A stretch of 64,000 nt of DNA, from assembly GCA_026003755.1 (NCBI GenBank), contig BPHV01000002.1, positions 682,001-746,000 of the forward strand, given 5' to 3'. This DNA comes from Candidatus Roseilinea sp. Its GTDB lineage: Bacteria; Chloroflexota; Anaerolineae; J036; Brachytrichaceae. The notes under the pieces were generated by a model, which made no database searches, was not told the DNA's origin, and saw nothing but the letters and a program-made list of their open reading frames with translations. Below, piece by piece: positions 18,986 to 28,782 of the stretch (position 1 is the stretch's first letter; the number at the start of each line of letters is the position of its first letter). Position numbers and translations under genes: made by a program.

Positions 18986-19018
18986 AGCATGACCTCCTGT
19001 TTGAATTACTCAATCCTT

Positions 19019-19345
19019 TTACCCACACGCGACGCATGCGCAATCGAATACGCATGGATCGCCGTGCCAGCTGCCGTAGGCATATACCCGGCGAGGAGTG
19101 CAGTTGCATCCGCCACATACGCACCAACATGTCAGCCCACCGCTGGTGCACTGCGATACGCACGGGTCGCACGGGCCGAAGCATTCGCCTGGGCAGCCGG
19201 CTGCAACAACCTTCGCCGCTCGTCCGATGGCAGAGAGGCCGCCGGCGAGCGCCACACCTAAGGCTGCCACTCCCTTCAAAAAGCCGCGACGCGAGAGCTG
19301 GTGCATGACGAAACCCGTCGTTCGATCGGCCAAGCCTTCGATCAC
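19019..19345 (-). CDS. Tat-exported cysteine-rich protein, MauA-like candidate
   Basis: The GTG at 19345 is chosen because AAGGAGG lies 8 bases upstream and it overlaps the thioredoxin gene by 4 bp. The 108-residue product has a twin-arginine signal (SRRGFLKGVAALGVALAGG). The mature part of about 58 residues has 14 cysteines, enough for seven disulfides, and two tryptophans: W74 in TCWCVC and W93 in AYGSWHGDPC. The methylamine dehydrogenase small subunit (MauA) is likewise exported, cysteine-dense and uses two tryptophans for its TTQ cofactor. The SGGLT and SW elements recall MauA, but the protein is half its length. Homology is therefore a hypothesis, supported by the MauE and MauD neighbours. 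Confidence 0.75.
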   Translation of the reverse strand: MIEGLADRTTGFVMHQLSRRGFLKGVAALGVALAGGLSAIGRAAKVVAAGCPGECFGPCDPCVSQCTSGGLTCWCVCGGCNCTPRRVYAYGSWHGDPCVFDCACVACG

Positions 19346-20004
19346 ATTCGATCACCTCCTTCAGGCGCTGAATGAAGTTCTCTCGACGCCGCATAGGCCG
19401 CCGGCACGATCAAACCGATCTCAGCATGCGCCTTGTGCTGAATCGGTGGCGCGATGCGAAGCGCCTTGTATATCCACTGGCCGGCATGCGGATTGAACGT
19501 TTGACTGACAAGGCGATGGCGTTCGTCCACAACCAAGCCGGTGGGCACGGCGATCAGGCTCAAGCGGCGCATCGCTGCGCCTTCGACGTCGAAGAGCGCA
19601 CCGATCGAAGAAGCGAGCCGAGGGTGGGCTTGCAGCAGCCGGCGCGCCTCAGCTTTATCCCCCACCATGACAAGCACGATGCCGCGACCGGTGACATCAC
19701 GGTCATCGAGCGTTTCGAGCTGTTCCAGCACTGCGCGGCAAGCGGCGCACGTGCCGCTCAAAAAGAGAATCACGCCGCCACGTTGCTTGAGGCGATCTCT
19801 GACCAAGACCATCGAACCATCTTGGTCAGGCAGATACAGATCTGGCAACACATCACCGACCTCGAGGGAAGTAATCGGCGGCGCAGCCATGCGCCAATGT
19901 TGCTGCATGGTGCTCAGTTGGCGCAACACGCCGATCACCAACAAACCGAGCAGGAGCAACAACGCCCATTGCGCCAAAAAGGCGATCAACCAGATTCCTT
20001 GCAT
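19342..20004 (-). CDS. MauD-like membrane-anchored thioredoxin-fold protein
   Basis: The 220-residue protein has one N-terminal membrane helix (about residues 8-28) followed by LRQLST, then a thioredoxin/AhpC-TSA fold. The redox motif is C86-A-A-C89 in FLSGTCAACRAVLEQL. The helix, the short linker and a C-x-x-C in an extracytoplasmic domain are the MauD layout. MauD is needed for correct disulfides in the MauA subunit. It sits between the MauE-like gene (3 bp gap) and the Cys-rich exported gene (4 bp overlap), the same order as mauE-mauD-mauA. Confidence 0.85.
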   Translation of the reverse strand: MQGIWLIAFLAQWALLLLLGLLVIGVLRQLSTMQQHWRMAAPPITSLEVGDVLPDLYLPDQDGSMVLVRDRLKQRGGVILFLSGTCAACRAVLEQLETLDDRDVTGRGIVLVMVGDKAEARRLLQAHPRLASSIGALFDVEGAAMRRLSLIAVPTGLVVDERHRLVSQTFNPHAGQWIYKALRIAPPIQHKAHAEIGLIVPAAYAASRELHSAPEGGDRM

Positions 20005-20007
20005 GAT

Positions 20008-20568
20008 CTATACCTGTGGCTTCACAAACACCACGCTGCCCTCGCTCAAGGCAAACACGATCATCATCAGGTTCACCACGACGACGAGCAAGCCGGCCAA
20101 CTCAGACGCGCCCAACCCAAGCAACCAAACTGGAGTAAACGTCCGCGCAGGATGCGCCCAAGCCCAGCCGGTCATCCATAAGGCCATCCCAAGCAAGATC
20201 AGGTTGCGCACGAGCGCACTTGGACCGATCGCAGCGCTACTCTCGCCGAAGCAGTTACACGACAGATTGTTTCCCCGCCGGAGATGCGCGGCGATCACCA
20301 CAGAGAAGATGCCGAGCAGCGTGCCGGCCATCGCGGGGAGAAGCGCCGGCCAGAACCCCACCAGCAATCCAACGCCGAGCGCGAACTCAGCCGGCGGCAA
20401 TCCCAACGCAGCCGACTGTGCTGCTGCGCCTGACAAGCGATGCATCGTCAATCGCTCTACGGCGTCGCGCAGCGTTCCCCAGGTGCGTAGCTTGCCAACG
20501 GCTGCCAAGATGAACACGCAGCCAAGCGACAAGTGCAGTGCAGCGATAAGCGCTTGATCTACAGTCAT
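20008..20568 (-). CDS. MauE-like (DoxX/MauE family) integral membrane protein
   Basis: The protein has 186 residues and about four membrane helices. The family-specific cytoplasmic loop motif C-x-C-F-G is present (LSCNCFGE, C104 and C106). In methylotrophs MauE works with MauD to oxidise or isomerise disulfides in the dehydrogenase small subunit. Here it directly precedes the MauD-like gene and overlaps the propeller gene by 4 bp. Confidence 0.88.
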   Translation of the reverse strand: MTVDQALIAALHLSLGCVFILAAVGKLRTWGTLRDAVERLTMHRLSGAAAQSAALGLPPAEFALGVGLLVGFWPALLPAMAGTLLGIFSVVIAAHLRRGNNLSCNCFGESSAAIGPSALVRNLILLGMALWMTGWAWAHPARTFTPVWLLGLGASELAGLLVVVVNLMMIVFALSEGSVVFVKPQV

Positions 20569-21371
20569 GGCGTCACCTTGCTTTTCCAGACAGGAATGTG
20601 CTTGATATCCACGCGATCTTTGGACGTCAGCACGATGATGACGCGGTCGTCGTAGCCAAAATGCACGGCTGCAATGCCCTCGTCTCGATACGAGAACGTT
20701 GCAACGTGCTCACCGGACTGTGTATCGCGAAGCTCCACCACTGCACCGCTGGATATGGCCAGCCAATTGCCATCGCCGCTGAGAATGACGATGTCATCGG
20801 ACGCCATCAACTTGCGTTGCCACGCGCGCGCACCTTGATCCACCAGCCAGACGGACACGCGGTCGGGTTCCCTGATGACAAGCCGAACCCCGCTCGGGTC
20901 CAAGAGAAGCCGCACCGGCGGGGTCACCGTGGTCAGAGCGCGGATGGGGTGCTCGCGTTCGAGATCCCAGACAGTGACACGATAGCGGCTGTCCACGAAA
21001 GCGACGCGCGATCCATCCGCGCTTACTGCCATGGGCGAGCCTTCCGCTATGGCCGGCGACTCTTTGCCCACCGCGGCGCCCGTCGGAGGACGCGATGACC
21101 AAGCGCCGGCAGACGCAAGTGCTATCCATACCCCGACGGCAACTAAGACAACGAGGAAGCCCAGCGAAGCCAGTGCAGATAACGGATAGCGCCAACGCTG
21201 GGACGCGTCGAGATCGGCCCCTTGAGACAACTTGCGCCGAACCCTCCCCATTACATCTGCGTGGTCGGATGCACCACGCACGGCCAGCGTGTTCAGCGCT
21301 TGCCGCACGATCGCATCCTCATCGCGTTGATCGTGGTTGTGGAAACGGTCTTGAGTCATTGGCTTTCTCAT
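20565..21371 (-). CDS. Membrane-anchored WD40-like beta-propeller protein (possible anti-sigma factor)
   Basis: The 268-residue protein has a short cytosolic N-terminus (about 65 residues, charged and helical), one membrane helix (about 66-90) and an extracytoplasmic part with WD-like strands: MAVSADGSRVAFVDS, VTVWDLEREHPIRAL, DGNWLAISSGAVVELRD and IAAVHFGYDDRVIIVLT. The topology is that of an anti-sigma factor next to its sigma gene, whose 3' end it overlaps by 53 bp. It also holds the place of mauB, whose product is a seven-bladed propeller, but only about four blades fit here. Signal reception is the more likely role. Confidence 0.65.
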   Translation of the reverse strand: MRKPMTQDRFHNHDQRDEDAIVRQALNTLAVRGASDHADVMGRVRRKLSQGADLDASQRWRYPLSALASLGFLVVLVAVGVWIALASAGAWSSRPPTGAAVGKESPAIAEGSPMAVSADGSRVAFVDSRYRVTVWDLEREHPIRALTTVTPPVRLLLDPSGVRLVIREPDRVSVWLVDQGARAWQRKLMASDDIVILSGDGNWLAISSGAVVELRDTQSGEHVATFSYRDEGIAAVHFGYDDRVIIVLTSKDRVDIKHIPVWKSKVTP

Positions 21372-21972
21372 GCTGCCGCAAGTCAGTTCGAAGAAACCGA
21401 CGTTCGCCGGCTTCTTCCCATTGACGCAACACCTCTCGTAACGTCTTTCTCGCTCGGTGCAGCCGCCACTTGACTGTTCCCAGTGGAACGTTCATGAGCG
21501 CAGCGATCTCGCGTTCCTCCAGATCCATGTAGAAGCGCAAGACGACGGTCGTCCGTTGTTCACCCGACAAGCGCCACAACGCCGCTCTGACGGCGTACAG
21601 CGATTCGTTGCGCTCGGCGATGTCATCTGGCTGAAGCGAGTTACATGGCCGCTCCTCGGCCGTCTCCCACGGCGAATGTCGCCGGTTTCGACGCAACCAC
21701 TTCAGCGCCAGATTGACGACGATGCGATAAAACCACGGCGCAAACGGACGCTTCGGGTCGTACTGATGAATGCGCTCGAAGGCCACGATGAATGCGTCGG
21801 CGACGACGTCTTCAGCTACATCGCGGCTGCCCACGATGAGAAAGGCCATGCGCAATGCGCGCAATTGGTACAGGTGGACGAGCACTTCGAGTCCCCTGAC
21901 ATCTTTTTGCCGAAGCAGCGCAATTGCGACCGATTCATCTTCGGTCACAGCCTCGTCGTTGCTCAACTGCAT
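21319..21972 (-). CDS. ECF-family RNA polymerase sigma factor
   Basis: The 217-residue protein has sigma region 2 (VAEDVVADAFIVAFERIHQY, with RPFAPWFYRIVVNLALKWLRR) and region 4 (LSGEQRTTVVLRFYMDLEEREI followed by VPLGTVKWRLHRARKTL). It lacks region 1.1 and region 3, as ECF sigmas do. It is the first gene of the operon leading through the propeller, MauE-like, MauD-like and Cys-rich genes, and probably drives that operon. It diverges from the MlrC gene, leaving an 81 bp intergenic region. Confidence 0.92.
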   Translation of the reverse strand: MQLSNDEAVTEDESVAIALLRQKDVRGLEVLVHLYQLRALRMAFLIVGSRDVAEDVVADAFIVAFERIHQYDPKRPFAPWFYRIVVNLALKWLRRNRRHSPWETAEERPCNSLQPDDIAERNESLYAVRAALWRLSGEQRTTVVLRFYMDLEEREIAALMNVPLGTVKWRLHRARKTLREVLRQWEEAGERRFLRTDLRQHEKANDSRPFPQPRSTR

Positions 21973-22053
21973 CTACCTTCAATATCCACAGCATGGGGGA
22001 AAGGTTTGCCTTCGTTCTGCATCGCGGCTATGCTGGTGACTTGGAGATCACAA

Positions 22054-23556
22054 ATGCGCATCGCCATCGGTTCTTTCGTCCAAGAGTCGCAATTCTTCTC
22101 GCCGGTCAAAGGCTCGTGGCGGCACTTTGGGCCGGAGCAGATCGCCCATGGCCAGGCCATGCTCGATGCTGCTGCCGGCACACGCGCGGAAGTCGCCGGC
22201 GCGATGGATGTCGCGGCGCAGCGTGGCGTCCGACTCATCCCGCTGCTGCGCGCCATGTCCTCCTCATCGAGCGCACCGATCATGCGCGAGGTGTACGAGT
22301 CCATCCGCGACGAGCTGCTGGCGCGCCTGCGCGACGCCATCGCCGAGCCGATAGATGGGGTGCTGATGGTGATGCATGGGGCGATGAGCGCCGAGGGCTA
22401 CGACGACGCCACTGGCGACGTATTGCAGCGCGTCCGCGAAATCGTCGGCCCACGCACGCCCCTGGTCGCCACGCTCGACCTACATGCAAACATCACCCGC
22501 TCGATGTGCGAGGCCGCGGATGGCTTAGTCGGCTATCTCACCTTCCCACACGTTGACCTGTACGAGACCGGCGCGCGCGGTATGCACCTGTTGCTCGATG
22601 CTGCGGCCGGCAGGGTCAAACCGGTCACGGTCATGGCCAAGCTGCCGATGATCGTCCCCGCCGAAAATGCGCAGACCACGCACGGCGTCATTCGCGATCT
22701 GTTGCAGGCCGCCCAAGCGCATCTGAAGGCGCCGGGCATCCTGGACATCTCGATCTTCCCGATGCAGCCGTGGATGGATGTGCCGGAGGCCGGCTGCGCC
22801 GTGGTCGTCGTCGCCGACGAGACGCAACGCAGGCGCGCCGAGGAGATCGCCACACAACTCGCCGATGTTTGGTGGCAGCGCAAGGAAGAACACCGCGTCG
22901 AACTCGCGCCAACCGAGCCGACGATCGCCGAAGCGTTGGCCGGCGAACGCAAGCCGTGGGTGTTGGCCGACTCAGCCGATGCGCCGTCGTCCGGCGCGCC
23001 GGGCGACAGCACGGTGACGCTGAAAGCGTTGCTCGATGCGCAGCCGGCGAAGGACTGCTACACCAACATCGTTGATCCGCAGGCCGTAGCGCAGATGATC
23101 GCATCGGGCGTGGGGCGCGAAGTTACAGTGTCGTTGGGGGCGTGCTCGGGGACGATGCTGTACCGGCCGGTCACCGTGTCCGGACGAGTGCGATTGATCT
23201 CGGACGGCGCATTCGTGCACAAGGGCGAGGGATTTCGCGGCGCGACGATGCACCGTGGACGAACGGTGGTGTTGCAAGCCGGGCACGTGTACATCGTGGT
23301 GATGGAGCGCGCCTGCATTCAGTGGGATCCGGAGTTGTACCGTTCGGTTGGGTTGGAGCCTGCCGATGCGCAAATCGTGATCGTCAAGTCGCCGGCCGGC
23401 TTCCGCGCCGCCTATTCGCCCTTTGCCGCCGAGATTCGCATACTGGACGCTCCCGGGGTCTGTACGCCCAACCTCACCACGCTGCCCTATGCGCGCATCC
23501 CGCGCCCGATGTGGCCGTTCGATCCCATAGACGACTGGCGCACTGCTAGGGCTTAG
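22054..23556 (+). CDS. M81 family metallopeptidase (MlrC-like)
   Basis: The start is the ATG at 22054 (MRIAIGSFVQESQFFSP). The open frame further upstream is antisense to the sigma gene and is not coding. The protein has 500 residues. It contains the M81 metal-binding stretches VMVMHGAMSAEGYDD, TLDLHANIT and LTFPHVDLYETGARG in the N-terminal domain, then the MlrC C-terminal domain from about residue 290. The family includes microcystinase MlrC and many uncharacterised hydrolases, and the substrate here is not known. Confidence 0.9.
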   Translation: MRIAIGSFVQESQFFSPVKGSWRHFGPEQIAHGQAMLDAAAGTRAEVAGAMDVAAQRGVRLIPLLRAMSSSSSAPIMREVYESIRDELLARLRDAIAEPIDGVLMVMHGAMSAEGYDDATGDVLQRVREIVGPRTPLVATLDLHANITRSMCEAADGLVGYLTFPHVDLYETGARGMHLLLDAAAGRVKPVTVMAKLPMIVPAENAQTTHGVIRDLLQAAQAHLKAPGILDISIFPMQPWMDVPEAGCAVVVVADETQRRRAEEIATQLADVWWQRKEEHRVELAPTEPTIAEALAGERKPWVLADSADAPSSGAPGDSTVTLKALLDAQPAKDCYTNIVDPQAVAQMIASGVGREVTVSLGACSGTMLYRPVTVSGRVRLISDGAFVHKGEGFRGATMHRGRTVVLQAGHVYIVVMERACIQWDPELYRSVGLEPADAQIVIVKSPAGFRAAYSPFAAEIRILDAPGVCTPNLTTLPYARIPRPMWPFDPIDDWRTARA

Positions 23557-23571
23557 CCGAGGGCCGCGCAC

Positions 23572-25497
<1,926 letters not shown>

Positions 25498-25589
25498 CGC
25501 CGCGGATTGTAGCGAATGCCGGCAAACGAACCCAAAACCTGCGCGTCATGCGTGACGACGCTGCGCGCGCAGGGAGGAGATAAAGAGGG

Positions 25590-26174
25590 CTAGCTTTGCA
25601 GAATGTCGGCCAGAGCGCAGGCGAAGCCCGGCAGTACAGCCTCGCCACTCAGCATGCCGTCCCCCCGCACTACGCTCACCGAACCGTCGGCACGGTAGAT
25701 CGTGGCGCGGCGTAGTTTGGGGTTAATCACCCAGACGAGTTGCGCGCCGTGCTTCAGATAGAGTTCGACTTTGTCCTCGATAGTCGTCATGCTGTCGCTC
25801 GGCGAGATGATCTCGACGGCGAGATCGGGAGCGAACTGGCCGAAGCCTTCAGGTGACTCCCCTCCCGGCAAGCGTTCGGTTCGGACGAAGGACACATCAG
25901 GTGACAACAGAATCCGTTCGGCCAATTGGTAACCCACGCTCGAACCGAACACTTTGCCGAGACGTTCCTTCGCAAGAAAAGAGCGAATCAAGAAAAGCAG
26001 TTCGGTTCCAACTTCTTCATGTTTCATCCCAGCCAGCGACACGATCAGCTCTCCTTCGATGAGTTCATACTTTTGCCCGTCGCGCGGGACGTGATACATA
26101 TCGTCCACCGACCGGACAACCGGGGCACTCACCTCAGAGGGTGCAGCGGTTGCTAAAACCCCTGCTTCAGCCAT
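25590..26174 (-). CDS. Uma2-family (DUF820) PD-(D/E)XK nuclease-like protein
   Basis: ATG at 26174 starts the family-typical region. The open frame continues upstream to 26366, but that part is low complexity. The 194-residue product has the DUF820 order: a DMYHVPRDGQKYELIEGELI start, LLSPDVSFVRTERL, then LAVEIISPSDSMTTIEDKVELYLKHG with the Asp, Glu and Lys of a restriction-endonuclease-like core. Such genes are abundant in Chloroflexi and cyanobacteria, and their biological role is poorly known. Confidence 0.85.
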   Translation of the reverse strand: MAEAGVLATAAPSEVSAPVVRSVDDMYHVPRDGQKYELIEGELIVSLAGMKHEEVGTELLFLIRSFLAKERLGKVFGSSVGYQLAERILLSPDVSFVRTERLPGGESPEGFGQFAPDLAVEIISPSDSMTTIEDKVELYLKHGAQLVWVINPKLRRATIYRADGSVSVVRGDGMLSGEAVLPGFACALADILQS

Positions 26175-26293
26175 ATACAAGATTGTAATCCAGCGTACCT
26201 CAAATCGGGGGTGCATTTTAAGACGGGGGAACGCGGACTTGCCGGAGGCGATCGTAGCAGTTGGAGAGCAGTGCGTGCGCGGGTGGGGTGCAA

Positions 26294-26327
26294 CTGGGTA
26301 GGCCAGGCATTGCCCTGGCCTACCCAG
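26294..26327. terminator. Strong 14 bp inverted repeat at the 3' end of the 26320-26868 gene
   Basis: CTGGGTAGGCCAGG (26294-26307) pairs perfectly with its complement at 26314-26327, with a 6-base loop. The stop codon of the minus-strand gene lies in the 3' arm. No U-run follows, so a factor-aided stop or an RNA-stabilising hairpin is as likely as an intrinsic terminator. The 145 bp to the Uma2 gene holds nothing else recognisable. Confidence 0.4.
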
Positions 26328-26868
26328 TCTGTACTCGCAACAAGGCGAGCAGGGCATCCGGCTCATCCACGCTCACCACGATCCGCTCACCGTGAAAGTC
26401 CATCAGCACCAGCCGGTCGAGGCGGGTGGCGAACATCTTGAACTCGTCGAGCGTGGGGGATTGAAACGTGCCATACCAGCCAAATACCCCGCCGACCGAC
26501 ACCAGCCGGATCGAGGACTGCAGCTCGTGGATCGCGATGCGCCGGGCGCCGGTCAGCGCGGCCAGGTGACGCGGCACGCTGCCCCAGCGGCGGCAAATGT
26601 AAACCACATCCTCGCCAACTTCGACGCCGTTCGGCGACAAGGCAAACAGGAACGCGAAGAAGGCCGACAGCCCAACGCTGACCGTCGCGAAAAAGAGCGA
26701 CCGGCCGGCTTGAGCGGCCGCGCCGGTCAGCGCGATCACAATGGCAACGATCACCAGGACGGCGACGCTGATCCATCGGGTGCGCGCATCGAACGAGGAG
26801 TGAAATCGCTTCACAGACGCGAGCGAGGATAACGGCGTCAACGCGTCATTCCCGCGCAAACTCGTCAA
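26320..26868 (-). CDS. Membrane protein with C-terminal PH-like domain
   Basis: The 182-residue frame begins at a TTG that overlaps the end of the M20 peptidase gene by 23 bp. A GTG at 26814 is an alternative, and neither has a good Shine-Dalgarno. Two membrane helices (about residues 33-50 and 57-76) are followed by a soluble beta-rich part with WGSVPRHLAALTGARRIAIHEL and IVVSVDEPDALLALL. The length and layout resemble bacterial PH-domain membrane proteins. Function unknown. Confidence 0.6.
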   Translation of the reverse strand: MTSLRGNDALTPLSSLASVKRFHSSFDARTRWISVAVLVIVAIVIALTGAAAQAGRSLFFATVSVGLSAFFAFLFALSPNGVEVGEDVVYICRRWGSVPRHLAALTGARRIAIHELQSSIRLVSVGGVFGWYGTFQSPTLDEFKMFATRLDRLVLMDFHGERIVVSVDEPDALLALLRVQTG

Positions 26869-28222
26869 TCAACGCGCCGATGTAGCGCATGCCGTCGTAG
26901 TAGTTTTGGAGGATGGCGTTCTCGTTGGGCGAATGGGCGCGGCTATCGGGATGGCTGATGCCGGCGCACACCGTCGGCACGCCACCGATGAAGGACGAGA
27001 GTGAATACATCGGGCCGCTGCCTGGGCTAAGCAACACTTTCACGGGCGTTTGGTTGTAAATGCGTTCACAGGCGCGCGCCGCTGCCCGCACGATCGGCGC
27101 GTTCACATCCGACAGCTCGGCGCGGTAGCCGCCCAGGAACTTGATCTGGATGTCGCTGAAGCCATGTTTGTCCAGGTGCCTGCGCAGGAGATCCAGCACG
27201 ATCTCCGGCGTGAGGTTGGGCACCAGCCGAAAGTCCACCTTTGCGCTGGCGACGGCCGGCAGCACGGTCTTAATGCCCTGCCCTTGCCAGCCGCTGGTCA
27301 AGCCGCAGATCGTAGCGGTGGGCTGGAAGAACAGGCGTTTGACCGCGTCGAAGCCGGTGACGCCGGTGATGAATTCGGCGATGCCCCACTTGGCTTTGAT
27401 CTCGTCCTCGTCGAAGGGCATTTCGCGCAGGATGGCTTCCTCCGCCGGCGTGAGCGCGCGCACATGGTCGTAGTAGCCCTCGATCAGGATGCGCTCGCTT
27501 GCGTCCTTGATCGTGTTCAAGGCCCACACCAACCGCCAGGCGGCGTTCGGAGCGATCGCCGCATTCGACGAGTGCAAGTCATGGCTCACGCCCTGGGCAT
27601 GCAACTCGACGTAGCAGATGCCCTTCACTCCCATCGTGAGCGTAAAGCGCCCCCGCTCGTCAAAGCCGCCAAACTCCCACAGGCAGCCGTCCATCGGCCG
27701 GCCATCCGGCTTGTGGAGCCAGCCCCGGTATCGCTCCACCCAGGCGTGCAGGTGTGGGCTGCCGACTTCCTCTTCGCCCTCGATCAGCCATTTGATCTTG
27801 AAGGGCAACTTGCCCTGCGTCGCCAACCAGGCTTCTAGGGCGTGAATGCGGGTCACCAGTTCGCCCTTGTCATCCGACGCGCCGCGGGCGAAGATCTTGC
27901 CGTCTCGGATGGTCGGCTCGAAGGGCGGCGACTCCCACAGCTCCAACGGCTCGGCGGGCTGCACGTCGTAGTGGTTGTAGATCAGCAGCTCCTTGTCGCC
28001 TTCGCCGAGTTCGGCCCACACGACCGGCGGCGCATCGCCTTCCGTCGGCACGACCTTGACTTCGGCGCCAAGCGCAGCCAAACGTCGCGCCACCAAGGCG
28101 GCCATTTCCGGGATGCCCTGGCCGGTGGCAGCGACGCTGGGTTGGCGCAGGAAGTCCTTGTAATCCTCGAGCAGGCGTTCGCGGTGCTCGTGGAGGTAAG
28201 CGTCGAACGATGCAGCGTTCAT
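26846..28222 (-). CDS. M20 family metallopeptidase (dipeptidase-like)
   Basis: The protein has 458 residues. Metal ligands are visible as HYDVQPAE (His, Asp), RGASDDKGE (Asp) and WLIEGEEEVGSPHL (Glu pair). A lid/dimerisation domain follows, with SHDLHSSNAA. This is the M20/M25/M40 family of cytosolic dipeptidases and related amidohydrolases. The 3' end overlaps the PH-like membrane gene. Confidence 0.92.
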   Translation of the reverse strand: MNAASFDAYLHEHRERLLEDYKDFLRQPSVAATGQGIPEMAALVARRLAALGAEVKVVPTEGDAPPVVWAELGEGDKELLIYNHYDVQPAEPLELWESPPFEPTIRDGKIFARGASDDKGELVTRIHALEAWLATQGKLPFKIKWLIEGEEEVGSPHLHAWVERYRGWLHKPDGRPMDGCLWEFGGFDERGRFTLTMGVKGICYVELHAQGVSHDLHSSNAAIAPNAAWRLVWALNTIKDASERILIEGYYDHVRALTPAEEAILREMPFDEDEIKAKWGIAEFITGVTGFDAVKRLFFQPTATICGLTSGWQGQGIKTVLPAVASAKVDFRLVPNLTPEIVLDLLRRHLDKHGFSDIQIKFLGGYRAELSDVNAPIVRAAARACERIYNQTPVKVLLSPGSGPMYSLSSFIGGVPTVCAGISHPDSRAHSPNENAILQNYYDGMRYIGALIDEFARE

Positions 28223-28335
28223 GTCGGCAATGGTCAGGGTAAATGTGGCGCCAGGCCCAGCGTCTGTGCGCAGACCCGCAAGACAAAGCGCGAGTGGGCG
28301 GGCGAAGGCGGTGCCGTCGCCCCCCCCACGTGGTT

Positions 28336-28704
28336 TTATAAATCAACGAATAGCTTGCCGTCCTCTTCGGTCACTGGGAAACTCTGAATCGGCGTTGGCT
28401 CTTTGCCCAGCGCAATGATCTTGCGCGACCACGCCGGCAGCTTCACGCCGGCCACGCCTTGCACCCAGTCCAGGTTCTTGCCTGTGCACAGGTCAAAGCG
28501 CGAGTTGTGGAACGGACAGGTGATGACGCCGTTCTCCACCTTGCCGCCGGCTATCGGCAAGCCCAAGTGCGGGCACTTGTTGATAACGGCACAGTATCCA
28601 CTCCCGACGCGCGCCACGACGATGCTCTTCCCTTCTACGTCGAAAGTCTTGGAGCCATTCGCCGGCACGTCTGCAGCACTCCCGATCATCGCTCGCTTAC
28701 CCAT
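28336..28704 (-). CDS. Rieske-type [2Fe-2S] ferredoxin-like protein
   Basis: The 122-residue soluble protein has both Rieske cluster motifs: NKCPHLGLP (Cys-x-His) and TCPFHNSRFD (Cys-x-x-His). It has no signal peptide or membrane anchor, so it resembles the small Rieske ferredoxins of NirD type or of oxygenase electron-transfer chains. A TAACCATG-like context with AGGTGAACC is just upstream of the start. No oxygenase lies beside it, so its partner is unknown. Confidence 0.93.
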   Translation of the reverse strand: MGKRAMIGSAADVPANGSKTFDVEGKSIVVARVGSGYCAVINKCPHLGLPIAGGKVENGVITCPFHNSRFDLCTGKNLDWVQGVAGVKLPAWSRKIIALGKEPTPIQSFPVTEEDGKLFVDL

Positions 28705-28782
28705 GGTTCACCTCGCACATTCGTAGTTCAACGGCAAATGCAATTGTATGCCAGTTGCAGAGCAACCCGCCGATGCGCGCGG

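Noticed and set aside
18692-21972. A genuine methylamine dehydrogenase operon
   Set aside because: The propeller has one membrane helix and too few blades for MauB, the small protein is half of MauA, and mauF, mauG and amicyanin are absent.
21457-22053. N-terminal extension of the MlrC-like protein
   Set aside because: The frame is antisense to the sigma-factor gene and the true family start is the ATG at 22054.
27050-27838. A 262-codon plus-strand frame opposite the M20 peptidase
   Set aside because: Antisense shadow without any motif.
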